64,000 nt of DNA from CAWAHD01 sp963781785. GTDB taxonomy: Bacteria; Planctomycetota; Planctomycetia; Isosphaerales; Isosphaeraceae. Positions 17,638-26,965 of the stretch are shown here, piece after piece; position 1 is the stretch's first letter; every line of letters begins with the position of its first letter. Under the pieces are notes generated by a model. It saw only the letters and a list, made by a program, of their open reading frames with translations. It was not told the origin of the DNA and did not search any database. Made by a program: the position numbers and the translations under genes. The stretch covers positions 744,001 to 808,000 of the forward strand of contig CAWAHD010000003.1 of assembly GCA_963781785.1 (NCBI GenBank). The letters are read 5' to 3'.

Positions 17638-19856
17638 ATGAACTGTCCTCATTGTGGCGGGCCGTCACTGGTCGAGACGATGACAAAGGCGGGCGTGCTC
17701 GTCGACGTGTGCAAGACCTGCAAGGGCGTCTGGCTCGATCGCGGCGAGGTCTTCTTGTTCAGCAGAAAGCCCATGGAGCTCGAGGGGCTGCTGGCTTCCG
17801 AGACCACGACCACCGAGCCATCGAGCCGCCAGTGTCCGCGGTGCCACGTCCACCTGACGGAGGTGCCGTTCTTGCGGCCCGACCTCTTGGTCGACCGCTG
17901 TCCCGACTGCGAGGGCTACTGGTTCGACGCCGGCGAGCTCAACAAGGCGATGGAGCACGACCGGCAATACTTTCAGCTCGAAACCGGCGACGATTCCGCA
18001 GGGTTCGACGACCACCCCATGGCCGCGGCTGCCATCGACCCGCTCGAATCGGAGCGCGACGAGAACGCGCACCTGCGGGTCCGCGACCTGGCTTCGGGAA
18101 TGCTTCCCTTGCCGAACCTCTGGATTCGCTCGGCCGGGATGATCGTCTTGCTCTACGGCTTCCTGGGCTTGATCCTGATCGCGCTGGCCGAGTTCGGCTT
18201 GATCTCGGTCGGGCTGGCGGTCGCCATCGGCGCTTTGATCATCATCCTGCAATTCGTGCTCGGACCGTGGCTGATGGATCTCTCCCTCCGCTGGATCTAC
18301 AAGTTCTCGTGGGTGCCCATCGACCAGTTGCCACCCCACCTGGGCGAGTTTGTCACGCGGGTGGCCGGCGAGCAGAACATGAAAGTCCCCTCGTTCGGCC
18401 TGATCCACGACGGCGCGCCCAACGCATTCACCTACGGGCATCACCCCAACAACATGCGGGTCGTGATCACCCAGGGGATTCTCGACCTGCTCGAGCCCGA
18501 GGAGGTCGAGGGGGTCGTCGCGCATGAGATCGGCCACGGCAAGAACTGGGACATGCTGCTGATGACCGTCGTGCAGCTCGTGCCGCTGTTGCTTTATTTC
18601 CTCTATCGCACGGCCTTGAACGCCGGCGGCCGCGGCAAGGATAACGGTTACCGGATCGCGGTCGCCGTCGGCGCCTATGTCCTGTACGTGGCCAGCGAAT
18701 ACATCGTGCTCTGGTTCAGCCGGTGCCGCGAGTATTACGCCGACCGGTTCGCCGGCAACGTGACGGGCAATCCCAGTGCTCTGGCGTCGGCTCTGGTCAA
18801 GATCGGCTACGGCCTGGCGGCCCGCGGCAAATCACCCGCCGGCCAAGACGAGTCCGAAGGCGAAGCCACCGATAAGAAGAAGAAAAAGAAGAAGACCGAG
18901 CCTGCGCTGACACTCGACGCGATCGGAGCCTTGGGGATCTTCGACCGCAAGTCGGCCGTCGCGATGGTTGCCAGCTCGGCATCGGTGGGGCTCGCGTCTG
19001 GTGGCTCTGGCGGCGGGACGACGACGATCGCTTCATCGGTAAGCAAGGAAAACTTGAAGAGTGCCATGCAGTGGGACCTGTGGAACCCCTGGGGGATGTT
19101 CTACGAGCTGAATTCGACCCACCCGCTGGTCGCTCACCGCCTCCAGTATCTGAGCGACCAGGCCGCGTCGATGGGCCAGGAGCCGTACATCGTCTTCGAT
19201 CGCAAGAAGCCCGAGTCCTACTGGGACGAATTCGCGGTCGACGTCCTGGTGATGTTCCTGCCGGTTCTGCTCCTGTTGTTGGGCCTTGCCCTGGCGTTCG
19301 GTCTCGGGGCAGGGGCGGCTTTCGGTGTTCTGCCCAACGCCGGCAACCTGGGCCGGAGCGGCGTCATGGTCCTGTTCGGCCTGCCCATCCTGGGTCTGGG
19401 GATCGGTTGCCTGGTGAAGACACTGATGGTTTACCGGGGCAAATACTTCGCGCCCTGTCGGTCACGGGTCTCTTGCACAAGGTCAAGGTCTCGAACGTCC
19501 GCCCGGTTCCGGCCCGGATGCGCGGCACGATCATCGGCAAGGGCGTTCCCGGCCTGATCTGGTCGGAAGACTTCGTGATGCGCGACGGCACGGGAATCCT
19601 GTTTTTGGACTACCGCCAGCCGCTCAGGATCTGGGAATGGCTATTCGGCTTGTTCCGCGCCGGCGACTTCACCGGCAAGGCCGTCGAGGCCGTGGGCTGG
19701 TTTCGCCGGGCCCCGGTGCCGTACCTGGAGCTGAAGTCGATCACCGTCGACGGCGTGACCCGTAACAGCTATGCCCGGCACGCTCAGTACTTCTGGGCGG
19801 GCTTGCTCTTGTGCGCGGGCACCGCCCTGGTCGTCGCCGGGTTCGTGGGGGGCTGA
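17638..19856 (+). CDS. M48 family membrane metalloprotease with N-terminal zinc ribbons (frameshifted near 3' end)
   Basis: The start at ATG 17638 is decided by a full Shine-Dalgarno AGGAGGT at 17623-17629, eight bases upstream. Residues 1-30 and 66-91 are two TFIIB-type zinc ribbons (C3-x2-C6...C25-x2-C28; C66-x2-C69...C88-x2-C91). Hydrophobic segments occur at about 162-210. The M48 zinc site is H-E-I-G-H at 296-300 with the third ligand Glu in CREYYADRFA near 365. A low-complexity KKKKKK stretch and two or three C-terminal membrane segments follow. The frame ends at 19557 in an Arg/Ser-rich tail, but the next frame carries the expected continuation (LLHKVKVSNVRPVPARMRG to the membrane segment ending at 19856). 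A one-base slip near 19450-19465 is inferred. It probably degrades misfolded membrane proteins, like HtpX. Confidence 0.9.
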
Positions 19857-19985
19857 GCAGAGCGTAAGGTTGACGCGACCGTTCTCATGGGCACCGAAGC
19901 GCACGCCGGCTCTTTGTCTTCTGATAGAATGGTTCGGCCTTGAATCGAGTCTCTACTTTGCTGCGCCGTCAGTCGAGGCTGAACC

Positions 19986-20969
19986 ATGTCGGATCAGAAT
20001 GAGGCGGCGGCTCGGGGGGATGACGACGTCGATTCGGCCGAAGGCGAAGAGCTTCAGTTCGACCAGGCCGAATACGCCACCACTCCGGCCGGTCCGATTT
20101 GTGGCGGCTGCAACCAACCGATCATCGACGACTACTACGAGATCAACGGCAAGATCATCTGCCCGACTTGCCGGCACCAGATCGAAGCCAGCTTCCGCGG
20201 CGGCTCGCGATTGGTCCGCGTGTTGAAGGCGTTCTCGCTGGGAACCGTCGGTGCCATTGCCGGAGCTGTTCTCTACTACACGATTGTCCGGGTGACCAAC
20301 TGGAATATCGGGCTGGTCTCCGTTCTCGTCGGCTTCATGGTCGGCGGCGCGGTCCGAAGGGGCTCGGGAAACCGTGGCGGGCGGTTCTATCAGTTTCTCG
20401 CCTTGTTCTTGACCTATTCCGCGATCGCGGCAATGCTCGCGCCGTTCGCGGTCGAGGCATTCATCAAGCAAGCGCAGCAGAAAGGTCAGGCCGGCGGTGG
20501 TGCTGCCGATGCCGCCGCGAAGGCCCCGGCGAACAACGCCCAGGCCCGAGGAAACGCGAAGGCCCCGGCGAACGCCAAGGCTCTGGCAGACGCCAAGGCC
20601 CAGCCACCAACCGCCAAGGCTCAGCCGCACCAGGCGAAACAGGATCCGGCGGAAAAGGCGGTGGCCGCTCCGAAGGAGGAACTCAAAACCGAAGAGCTCG
20701 GAGACGGCGCTCCAGCGCCCGGGAAACCGAACTTTCTGGCATTCCTCGGTGCTTTGCTTTTCCTTCTGGTCGTGGCGGTCGGTTTTTTCTATGCCCTGCC
20801 GGTCCTGGTGAGCAGCGGCGACCTCGTTTCGGGCTTGATTTATTGCTTTGCTCTCTGGGAGGCTTGGAGGATCAATAAAGCCGCGCGGCTCGTCTTCACC
20901 GGACCGTTCCGGGTGAACCCGGAGGGCCCGGCTACCGTGAAACCAGAGGTCGTCGACGATGACGAATGA
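19986..20969 (+). CDS. Zinc-ribbon multi-pass membrane protein of unknown function
   Basis: 327 residues. An acidic N-terminus is followed by a LIM/zinc-ribbon-like motif at about 39-63 (C-G-G-C ... C-P-T-C). Hydrophobic segments follow at about 82-100, 105-122 and 135-155. The region from about 165 to 235 is a low-complexity Ala/Lys/Pro/Gln linker with repeated units such as AKAPAN and AKAQP. Two further hydrophobic segments occur near 255-300. It is not recognised as an enzyme. It overlaps the start of the M50 protease gene by 11 bp and follows the M48 gene, so it may be a substrate-adapter or scaffold for these membrane proteases; that is inference from position. Confidence 0.85.
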   Translation: MSDQNEAAARGDDDVDSAEGEELQFDQAEYATTPAGPICGGCNQPIIDDYYEINGKIICPTCRHQIEASFRGGSRLVRVLKAFSLGTVGAIAGAVLYYTIVRVTNWNIGLVSVLVGFMVGGAVRRGSGNRGGRFYQFLALFLTYSAIAAMLAPFAVEAFIKQAQQKGQAGGGAADAAAKAPANNAQARGNAKAPANAKALADAKAQPPTAKAQPHQAKQDPAEKAVAAPKEELKTEELGDGAPAPGKPNFLAFLGALLFLLVVAVGFFYALPVLVSSGDLVSGLIYCFALWEAWRINKAARLVFTGPFRVNPEGPATVKPEVVDDDE

Positions 20970-22056
20970 TCCCGTGTCTTCGTTCCCGCTGGTGGCACAA
21001 TCTTGCCCAGCGTGCGGCAGTCAGATCGCGCCCAGCTTGCTCTCTTGCCCATCTTGTCACTGGCTGGTGCATGGCGTTCGACTCAAGGAGCTTGCCGGTG
21101 AGGCGGAGGCCGCGGAAGGCGAGGGCGACCTGGCAAAAGCCCTGGCCTCGTGGCGCGATGCGGCGGGCCTGCTGCCGCACGAGAGCCGCCAGTACACATT
21201 GATCACTGGCCGGATCGCCCGACTGGGCCGCCAGGCGGAGGCCGCTCCTGCGCCTCCGGGCAAGGCGGCGGGAACAAAGGCCAATTCCAGCGCGAGCGAC
21301 CAGACATCGCGCTGGTCCGGCGGTGCCGCCACGGGGATCATCGGCACCCTGGCACTCGCCGCTTGGAAATTCAAGTTCCTGGCGGTGATGCTCCTCACCA
21401 AGGGAAAGATCGTCCTGCTCGGGCTGACCAAGGCCAGCACATTCCTATCGATGTTTGCCACGCTGGGAGTTTACTGGACAGTCTTCGGCCCCTGGCTGGC
21501 GCTGGGCCTGGTCCTGTCGATCTATATTCACGAGATGGGTCACGTGGTCGTCTTGATGCGCTACGGCATGCGCGCGACCGCGCCCTTGTTCATCCCGGGC
21601 GTCGGGGCGTTCATCCGGCTCAACCAGCCGCTCTTCGACCCGAAACAAGATGCCCGGGTGGGCCTGGCCGGACCGATCTGGGGGCTGGGAGCCGCGCTTT
21701 TCTGCGGGGCTGTCTACGCACTGACGAACCAGCCGATCTGGGCGGCTCTGACCAAGCTCGGGGCGGTCATCAACCTGTTCAACCTGCTGCCGTTCTGGCA
21801 GCTTGACGGTGCGCGGGCGTTCCGCAGTCTCAATCGATCTCAGCGGTGGCTGGCCGTCGCGTCGATCGCGGCGGCCTGGGCTTTGACTGACCAGGGGCTC
21901 CTGGTCCTTTTGCTCGTCGTTGCCGTGCTTCATACGGTCACCGACAAACCTAACGACGAGCCCGACGCGCCGATTCTCGCCCAGTACGCGCTCTTGGTCA
22001 TGATCCTGTCGGCGCTTTCGCAGCTCGACGTCCCGCTGGCAGGCTGGAAAGCCTGA
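20959..22056 (+). CDS. M50 family (site-2-protease-like) membrane metallopeptidase
   Basis: 365 residues. The N-terminus carries a zinc ribbon (C16-x2-C19, C30-x2-C33), and a short TPR-like helical segment follows at about 45-92 (AEGEGDLAKALASWRDAAGL). The membrane part has the family zinc site H-E-M-G-H at 191-195 in a hydrophobic helix, and the second motif N-L-L-P-F-W-Q-L-D-G at 275-284 supplying the aspartate ligand. Four to six membrane helices are visible. Such proteins cut substrates within the membrane, often in stress or sigma-factor signalling. The gene overlaps the previous one by 11 bp, indicating translational coupling. The zinc-ribbon front end is not part of classical site-2 proteases. 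Confidence 0.92.
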   Translation: MTNDPVSSFPLVAQSCPACGSQIAPSLLSCPSCHWLVHGVRLKELAGEAEAAEGEGDLAKALASWRDAAGLLPHESRQYTLITGRIARLGRQAEAAPAPPGKAAGTKANSSASDQTSRWSGGAATGIIGTLALAAWKFKFLAVMLLTKGKIVLLGLTKASTFLSMFATLGVYWTVFGPWLALGLVLSIYIHEMGHVVVLMRYGMRATAPLFIPGVGAFIRLNQPLFDPKQDARVGLAGPIWGLGAALFCGAVYALTNQPIWAALTKLGAVINLFNLLPFWQLDGARAFRSLNRSQRWLAVASIAAAWALTDQGLLVLLLVVAVLHTVTDKPNDEPDAPILAQYALLVMILSALSQLDVPLAGWKA

Positions 22057-22126
22057 TCGACCCGACGTGTGAGATTGATGGTATGGAAAAAGGGCCGTCC
22101 GGGAAAACCTCGCGTGGAGGTGCAGC

Positions 22127-22948
22127 ATGGCAAGATCGCTCATGGCCCTTATGTTGGGCTTCGGTCTCGGGCTGGTGCTGTGTGGTGCTGCGCCTGGCGC
22201 CCGGGCCGAAGAGCCCACGCTCAGCCTGCTTGTGCCGGCATACATCTGGCCGGCCGGGGAACAGCTCAAGGATTGGAACCGCCTGATCGCGGCGGCCGAC
22301 CGGGTACCGATCGTCGCGATCGTCAACAAGGACAGTGGGCCGGGCAAGCAAGTGGACAAGAACCTTCTCGCCGTGCTCGAGCGCGCCGCCCGGCGGTCGA
22401 AGCTCACGATGGTTGGTTACGTGCCCTTGAAGTACGCCCGGCGGACCGTTGCCGACGTCAAGGCCGACGTCGACGGCTGGCTGTCGCTGTACCCCGGAGT
22501 GCTCAGCGGTATCATGTTCGATGAGCAGCCGAGCGGCCCGGAGGGCGTGGGGTATGTCGCCGAATGCGCCGCCTACGTGCGCAGCCGGATCAAGAACGCC
22601 AGGATCGTCTCCAACCCCGGGGCCATGTGCGCGCCCGAATACCTCACGATCGCCGGCGCTCCCACGATCTGCCTGTTCGAGAACAAGACGGGGATCGATG
22701 CCTACCGGCCGCCGCCCTGGCGGACGAAGTTCCGCCCCGGCCAGATGGCGGTCGTCCTTTACGACGTCCCTACCGCCTCCGCGATGAAGCGCGCACTCCG
22801 GGAAATGGTACGGAAGCGCACGGGTTGCGTGTACATCACCGATGACTCCGGAGCCAACCCGTGGGACCGCCTGCCGTCGTACTGGGAGGAAGAAGTCGCC
22901 GCTGTCGCGGCGGAGAACCGCCGCGCGGCCGGCAGCCGCAAGAAGTAG
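22127..22948 (+). CDS. Exported spherulation-specific family 4 (spherulin-4-like) protein
   Basis: 273 residues. GGAGGTG lies five bases before the ATG. A signal peptide occupies residues 1-27, cleaved around GARA-EE. The mature part is a TIM-barrel-type domain with the family landmarks LSLLVPAYIWPAG, WNRLIAAADRVPIVAIVNKD, VGYVPLKYARR, ADVDGWLSLYPGVLSGIMFDE (Asp132-Glu133) and a C-terminal YITDDSGANPWDRLP. Spherulin-4 proteins are related to the fungal Sph3/GH135 exopolysaccharide hydrolases, where the Asp at this strand end is part of the active site. Extracellular polysaccharide hydrolysis is therefore plausible here but unproven for bacterial members. Confidence 0.85.
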   Translation: MARSLMALMLGFGLGLVLCGAAPGARAEEPTLSLLVPAYIWPAGEQLKDWNRLIAAADRVPIVAIVNKDSGPGKQVDKNLLAVLERAARRSKLTMVGYVPLKYARRTVADVKADVDGWLSLYPGVLSGIMFDEQPSGPEGVGYVAECAAYVRSRIKNARIVSNPGAMCAPEYLTIAGAPTICLFENKTGIDAYRPPPWRTKFRPGQMAVVLYDVPTASAMKRALREMVRKRTGCVYITDDSGANPWDRLPSYWEEEVAAVAAENRRAAGSRKK

Positions 22949-23140
22949 TGCCGAGAGCGGCGCGCTTGCATCCATCGGCGAAAGGCTTGACATTCCCGCA
23001 AGGTGCTGTATCCTAAACCCTTCGGCACTTTGTGTGTCCGTGCTCTCTGTGCGCCGTGCCGGAGTCAAGGGTGCAGCCCGATTCGGGTGTCTTGCCTGGG
23101 GGGCTCCATGCCTGGCTGGATCATCGCGCGGGGGCCACTG

Positions 23141-23293
23141 TAGGTCAGGCTTTCCAGCCTGACGTCCGCTTTCGTAGGTCAGGCTTTCCAGCCTGACGTT
23201 CGCTACTGTAGGTCAGGCCTTCCCTCGTGACCTACTGAAAAGTCAGGCTGGAAAGCCTGACCTACCGCAGAGTCAGGCTGAAAGCCTGACGTA
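23141..23293. repeat. Array of TCAGGCTTTCCAGCCTGA palindromic repeats
   Basis: Five to six copies of a 24-bp palindromic unit (GTAGGTCAGG-CTTTCCAGCCTGAC and its reverse complement) lie in 150 bp upstream of rpsL. Copies occur at 23140-23163, 23174-23197, a decayed one from 23208, and inverted ones at 23241-23265 and 23271-23293. The same unit recurs at 29399-29456 and 57284-57337. The rest of the gap from 22949 to 23404 contains no gene and presumably the rpsL promoter. Confidence 0.85.
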
Positions 23294-23404
23294 CGATAAG
23301 ACCCGGTGATCTCGCCATGGGTCGGGTCGTTGTCTCGGATCGCATCGCATCGAAATGGAAATATCGCACCCGGCCTCGGGTCTCGTGAGTGGAACGACGA
23401 ACTT

Positions 23405-23806
23405 ATGCCAACGATCAATCAGCTTGTCCGCAAGCCTCGGCGACCGGTGAAGTACAAGACCAAGGCACCCGTTCTCGAGTCCTCGCCGTTTAAACGCGGG
23501 GTGTGCCTCCAGGTCAAGACGATGACGCCCAAGAAGCCCAACTCGGCGCTGCGAAAAGTGGCGCGGGTCCGTCTCTCCAACGGCAAGGAGATCACCGCCT
23601 ATATCGGTGGTGAGGGGCACAATCTCCAGGAACACTCGATTGTCTTGGTGCGGGGCGGCCGCGTCCGCGACCTGCCAGGCGTGCGGTATCACATCGTGCG
23701 CGGCGTGCTCGACTGCCAGGGTGTCGCCGAGCGCAAGCAGGCCCGCTCCAAGTACGGTGCCCAGCGCAAGAAGGCCGCCGCGCCCGGCGCCGCCAAGAAG
23801 AAATGA
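23405..23806 (+). CDS. rpsL: 30S ribosomal protein S12
   Basis: 133 residues from ATG 23405 (MPTINQLVRK); an upstream in-frame extension is rejected because S12 always starts here. The conserved core is intact, including TPKKPNSALRKVARVRLSNG, the streptomycin-region lysine in TPKKPN, EGHNLQEHSIVLVRGGRVRD and DLPGVRYHIVRG. The C-terminus is extended by a Lys/Ala tail (QRKKAAAPGAAKKK) longer than usual. S12 sits at the decoding centre of the 30S subunit. rpsG follows 59 bp downstream, the standard order of the str operon. Confidence 0.98.
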   Translation: MPTINQLVRKPRRPVKYKTKAPVLESSPFKRGVCLQVKTMTPKKPNSALRKVARVRLSNGKEITAYIGGEGHNLQEHSIVLVRGGRVRDLPGVRYHIVRGVLDCQGVAERKQARSKYGAQRKKAAAPGAAKKK

Positions 23807-23865
23807 CCGCGCCGTCTTGATTTCATCCTTCATCCTTCATCCTTTTTTCTCCAGGGCTGTTCGAT

Positions 23866-24339
23866 ATGTCTCGGAAGTTCACCGCCAGCAAGACACACCT
23901 TCGACCTGACCCGCGGTTTGGCTCCAAGCTGGCCGGCAAGTTCATCAACTGCGTCATGCACAACGGCAAGAAGAGCGTGGCACAGCGGATTTTCTATGAT
24001 GCGCTCGAGATGGTTCACAAACGGCTGCCCAATGAAAGCCCGATCGACGTCTTCACGCGCGCCGTCGAGAACGTCAAGCCGCTGATCGAGGTTCGTTCCA
24101 AACGCGTCGGCGGAGCGACCTACCAGGTTCCGATGCAAGTGAACAAGAACCGCCAGCAGACCCTGTCGATTCGCTGGCTATTGATGGCAGCACGCGAAAA
24201 GAAGGGGCGGCCGATGGCCGTCAAGCTGGCCGACGAGTTCGTCGCCGCATATAACCGCGAAGGCGCGGCCGTCACCCGCCGCGAAAACGTCCACCGCATG
24301 GCCGACGCCAACAAGGCGTTTGCCCACTTCGCCTGGTAG
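23866..24339 (+). CDS. rpsG: 30S ribosomal protein S7
   Basis: 157 residues, the normal length. Diagnostic segments are DPRFGSKLAGKFINCVMHNG, QRIFYDALEMVHK, NVKPLIEVRSKRVGGATYQV, IRWLLMAAREKKGRPMA and RRENVHRMADANKAFAHFAW. S7 nucleates assembly of the 3' domain of 16S rRNA and contacts the E-site tRNA. It follows rpsL with a pyrimidine-rich spacer that contains TTCATCC repeats. In many bacteria fusA comes next; here a glycosyltransferase gene does, so the str operon is split. Confidence 0.98.
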   Translation: MSRKFTASKTHLRPDPRFGSKLAGKFINCVMHNGKKSVAQRIFYDALEMVHKRLPNESPIDVFTRAVENVKPLIEVRSKRVGGATYQVPMQVNKNRQQTLSIRWLLMAAREKKGRPMAVKLADEFVAAYNREGAAVTRRENVHRMADANKAFAHFAW

Positions 24340-24414
24340 ACCGACCGACCAGCCGACCGGCCCGACGGGGAATAGGTGACGGGGCGACCGACGTCCGCTA
24401 GAATCCCAGGTTCG

Positions 24415-25692
24415 ATGGCGCAAGAGCCGCTCAATGTGCTCTGGGTCGAGCCTCACTTTCCCGGCCGGCTGGGCGCGGTGGCCGACTGGCTGGTGAGCAA
24501 GCGGGGCTACCGATCGACATTCTATTGCCACACGGCCGACCCGCGCGCTTCCTGGCCGGCCTCGGTGGGCAAGGGGCTGAGCATCCAGAGCTTTGGGGTC
24601 GGCGGGATCGCGCGCGAACAAGCGGTGAGCTGGTCGCGAGCCCTGGAGCGCAGCCTTTGCTATTCCTACGGCTGCTGGGAGGTCCTGGACAAGCAGCGGC
24701 CGCGACCGATCGACCTGATCGTGGGACGGTCGATGGGGCTGGGCTCGAGCCTCTTCGCCCCGGTGTACTGGCCGGCGGCACCGGTGGTCAACTTCCTCGA
24801 CTACTATTATCACGCACACCGCCACGACCTGGCCGGCGAGGCAGGGGCGGATACTCCGCGGGCGTACTTTCACTGGCGGCGGTCGATGACGGCCATCGAT
24901 CTTCTGGACCTGGAATCGGCCACCCTGGGCTGGACTCCCACCGAGTGGCAGCGCCAGTTGTATCCCGCCGAGTATCGCGATGCGTTCCTGGTGCAATTTG
25001 ACGGCATCGACAGCCACCGGTTCCACCCTTCGTCCCGGCAGGCCAAGGGCACTTCGGTGCGGTCGATCGCCGGCCGGATGATTCCCGCCTCGACCCGCGT
25101 CGTGAGCTTCGTGGCCCGCTCGCTGGACCGGGTTCGGGGGTTCGACCGGTTCTTCCGCCTCGCGAATACCTTGCTTCGAGCCCGGGCCGATGTCATCTGC
25201 GTCGTCGTCGGGGACCGGATCGTCCGCCGCGGGCTGGATGTGGTGTTTCATAACCGGGATTACGCGGCGCATCTCATGGCCGAAGAGCCCGTGCACGATC
25301 CCGGCCGCCTCTGGTTCGTGGGGCTTTCGGCTCCCTCGGTTGTCGCCGAGGCGCTGGCCTTGAGCAACCTGCACGTTGCCCCGAGCCGGCCGTACCCGAT
25401 CGCCAGATCGCTGCTGGAGGCGATGGCCTCTGGCTGTGTCGTCCTGGCTTCCGACACCCAGCCGCACCGCGAAGCCTTGGCCGCAGGGCGAACGGCCCTT
25501 CTGGTCGCCGAGAACGACGATGCCGAGCTGGCACGCCAGGCCCTGGCTGTCTTGAGCGACCCGGCCCTCCACCGGCCGCTAGGCGACGCGGCGTCGCGGA
25601 TGGCCCTCGACCAGTACTCCCAGGACGTCTGCCTGCCCCGGCTCGCCGAATCGTTCGCCGCGCTGGCCCTCACCGGGAGACCACGCCCGTGA
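24415..25692 (+). CDS. Glycosyltransferase, GT-B fold, family 4-like (first of pair)
   Basis: About 425 residues from ATG 24415 (MAQEPLNVLWVEPHF); a GTG 13 codons upstream is possible. The two Rossmann-like halves are visible: an N-terminal part ending near DYYYHAHRHDL, and a C-terminal part starting at about VVSFVARSLDRVRGFDRFFR with the donor-binding segment SRPYPIARSLLEAMASGCVVLAS and HREALAAGRTALLV. In GT4 proteins this C-terminal E-x7-E-like region binds the nucleotide-sugar. The stop overlaps the start of the next gene (GTGA), so the two are translated together. The pair is homologous in its second half and probably adds successive sugars to a surface glycan; the acceptor is unknown. 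Confidence 0.85.
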   Translation: MAQEPLNVLWVEPHFPGRLGAVADWLVSKRGYRSTFYCHTADPRASWPASVGKGLSIQSFGVGGIAREQAVSWSRALERSLCYSYGCWEVLDKQRPRPIDLIVGRSMGLGSSLFAPVYWPAAPVVNFLDYYYHAHRHDLAGEAGADTPRAYFHWRRSMTAIDLLDLESATLGWTPTEWQRQLYPAEYRDAFLVQFDGIDSHRFHPSSRQAKGTSVRSIAGRMIPASTRVVSFVARSLDRVRGFDRFFRLANTLLRARADVICVVVGDRIVRRGLDVVFHNRDYAAHLMAEEPVHDPGRLWFVGLSAPSVVAEALALSNLHVAPSRPYPIARSLLEAMASGCVVLASDTQPHREALAAGRTALLVAENDDAELARQALAVLSDPALHRPLGDAASRMALDQYSQDVCLPRLAESFAALALTGRPRP

Positions 25693-26930
25693 ACGTTCTG
25701 TTCATTCACGATGCGTTCCCCGCTCAGTTCGGACAGCTCGCGCTCGATCTAACGCGGCGGCTCGGCTGGAAGTGCAGCTTCCTGGTGCAGAGCCTCTCGA
25801 GCTGCCCGACCCCCTCGCTCGAGATGCTTCAGACTGTCGAGATCCACCAGGTTCCGCTGGCAGATGAACACAAGAGCGCCGACGGCATCCCCTGGCCCCA
25901 GATTTACGGGCATTACCTGGAACAGTGCCGGACGATCCACGATGCCATCCGCGCCCGGCCTCAGCTCCGCCCCGACCTGGTCGTCGCGCACGGCGGCCGG
26001 GGTGCCCCGAGCTTGTTCCTCCGGGAAGTGCTCGATTGCCCGATCATCATTTATTGCGAATATTATTTCGCAAACAGCCATCGCGACATCTCGTACCGGA
26101 TCGACCTGCCGCCGGCCGAGCCGGCGTCGTTCTTCCCGCGGTGCATCAACGCGCCGACCCTGGCGACGCTGGTCGATTGCGACGCCGGCTACTCGGCGAC
26201 CCACTGGCAGAAGCAGTCGTTTCCCGCGCGATTCCACCCCAAGATCCGCGTGCATTTCGACGGCATCGACGCAGAGTTCTATCGCCCTGGGCAAGCACCC
26301 CGGAAGATCGGCGAGAAGTCGATCCCGGCGGGGACGCGGATCGTCACGTTTGTCTCGCGCGGACTGGAGTCGATCCGCGGGTTTGACATCTTCATGAAGG
26401 TCGCGGACCGCATCGCCAAGGCGCGTTCGGACGTGATGTTCGTGATCGCCGGCGGCGAGGAGATCCACTACGGCTGGGACAAGCTGCACACCGGGGCCCC
26501 CAGCTTCAAGCAGTGGGTCTTGAGCCAGCAGAAATTCGATCTCGATCGCTTTGTGTTCACCGGGCGGATCCTGCCGGAACGGCTGGCGGACATTTTTCGG
26601 ATCAGCGATCTGCACGTGTATCTGACCGCGCCTTTTGTGCTCTCGTGGTCGGTGCTCGACGCCATGGCCAGCGGCTGCGTGGTACTCGCCTCGGACGTGC
26701 CGCCGGTGCGCGAGGTGATCGAGCCAGAAGAGAACGGTCTGATCGAGCCGCTCTTTGACGTGGATCGTCTAAGCGAGCGAGCCCTGCAAGTGCTCGATGA
26801 CCCGGCCGCATTCGCCCCGCTGGGGCGTGCCGCGCGGCGAACGATCGAGGAGAAATATAGCGTCGAGGTTTGCTTTCCGCCGCTGGCTGGGTTTCTTGAG
26901 CAGATCGCGGGCGGCAAACCGAAAAACTGA
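25689..26930 (+). CDS. Glycosyltransferase, GT-B fold, family 4-like (second of pair)
   Basis: 413 residues from GTG 25689, which overlaps the stop of the preceding glycosyltransferase. The N-terminal half (MNVLFIHDAFPAQFGQLA, then DLVVAHGGRGAPSLFLRE, CPIIIYCEYYFANSHRDIS) matches glycosyltransferases that start with an IHDAFPAQFG-type nucleotide fold. The C-terminal half has TFVSRGLESIRGFDIFM, VFTGRILPERLADIFRISD and LSWSVLDAMASGCVVLASD with VREVIEPEENGLI, the sugar-nucleotide site. It lacks membrane segments and is probably cytoplasmic or peripheral. With its partner it is likely to build a polysaccharide or glycolipid; no polymer export genes are next to it. Confidence 0.87.
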   Translation: MNVLFIHDAFPAQFGQLALDLTRRLGWKCSFLVQSLSSCPTPSLEMLQTVEIHQVPLADEHKSADGIPWPQIYGHYLEQCRTIHDAIRARPQLRPDLVVAHGGRGAPSLFLREVLDCPIIIYCEYYFANSHRDISYRIDLPPAEPASFFPRCINAPTLATLVDCDAGYSATHWQKQSFPARFHPKIRVHFDGIDAEFYRPGQAPRKIGEKSIPAGTRIVTFVSRGLESIRGFDIFMKVADRIAKARSDVMFVIAGGEEIHYGWDKLHTGAPSFKQWVLSQQKFDLDRFVFTGRILPERLADIFRISDLHVYLTAPFVLSWSVLDAMASGCVVLASDVPPVREVIEPEENGLIEPLFDVDRLSERALQVLDDPAAFAPLGRAARRTIEEKYSVEVCFPPLAGFLEQIAGGKPKN

Positions 26931-26965
26931 TTGGCGCATCGCCCTGACGGCGATCGGTAACGACC

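Noticed and set aside
23141..23293. CRISPR array
   Set aside because: Units are palindromic, differ in orientation and spacing, and are separated by only about 10 bases; no cas genes are present.
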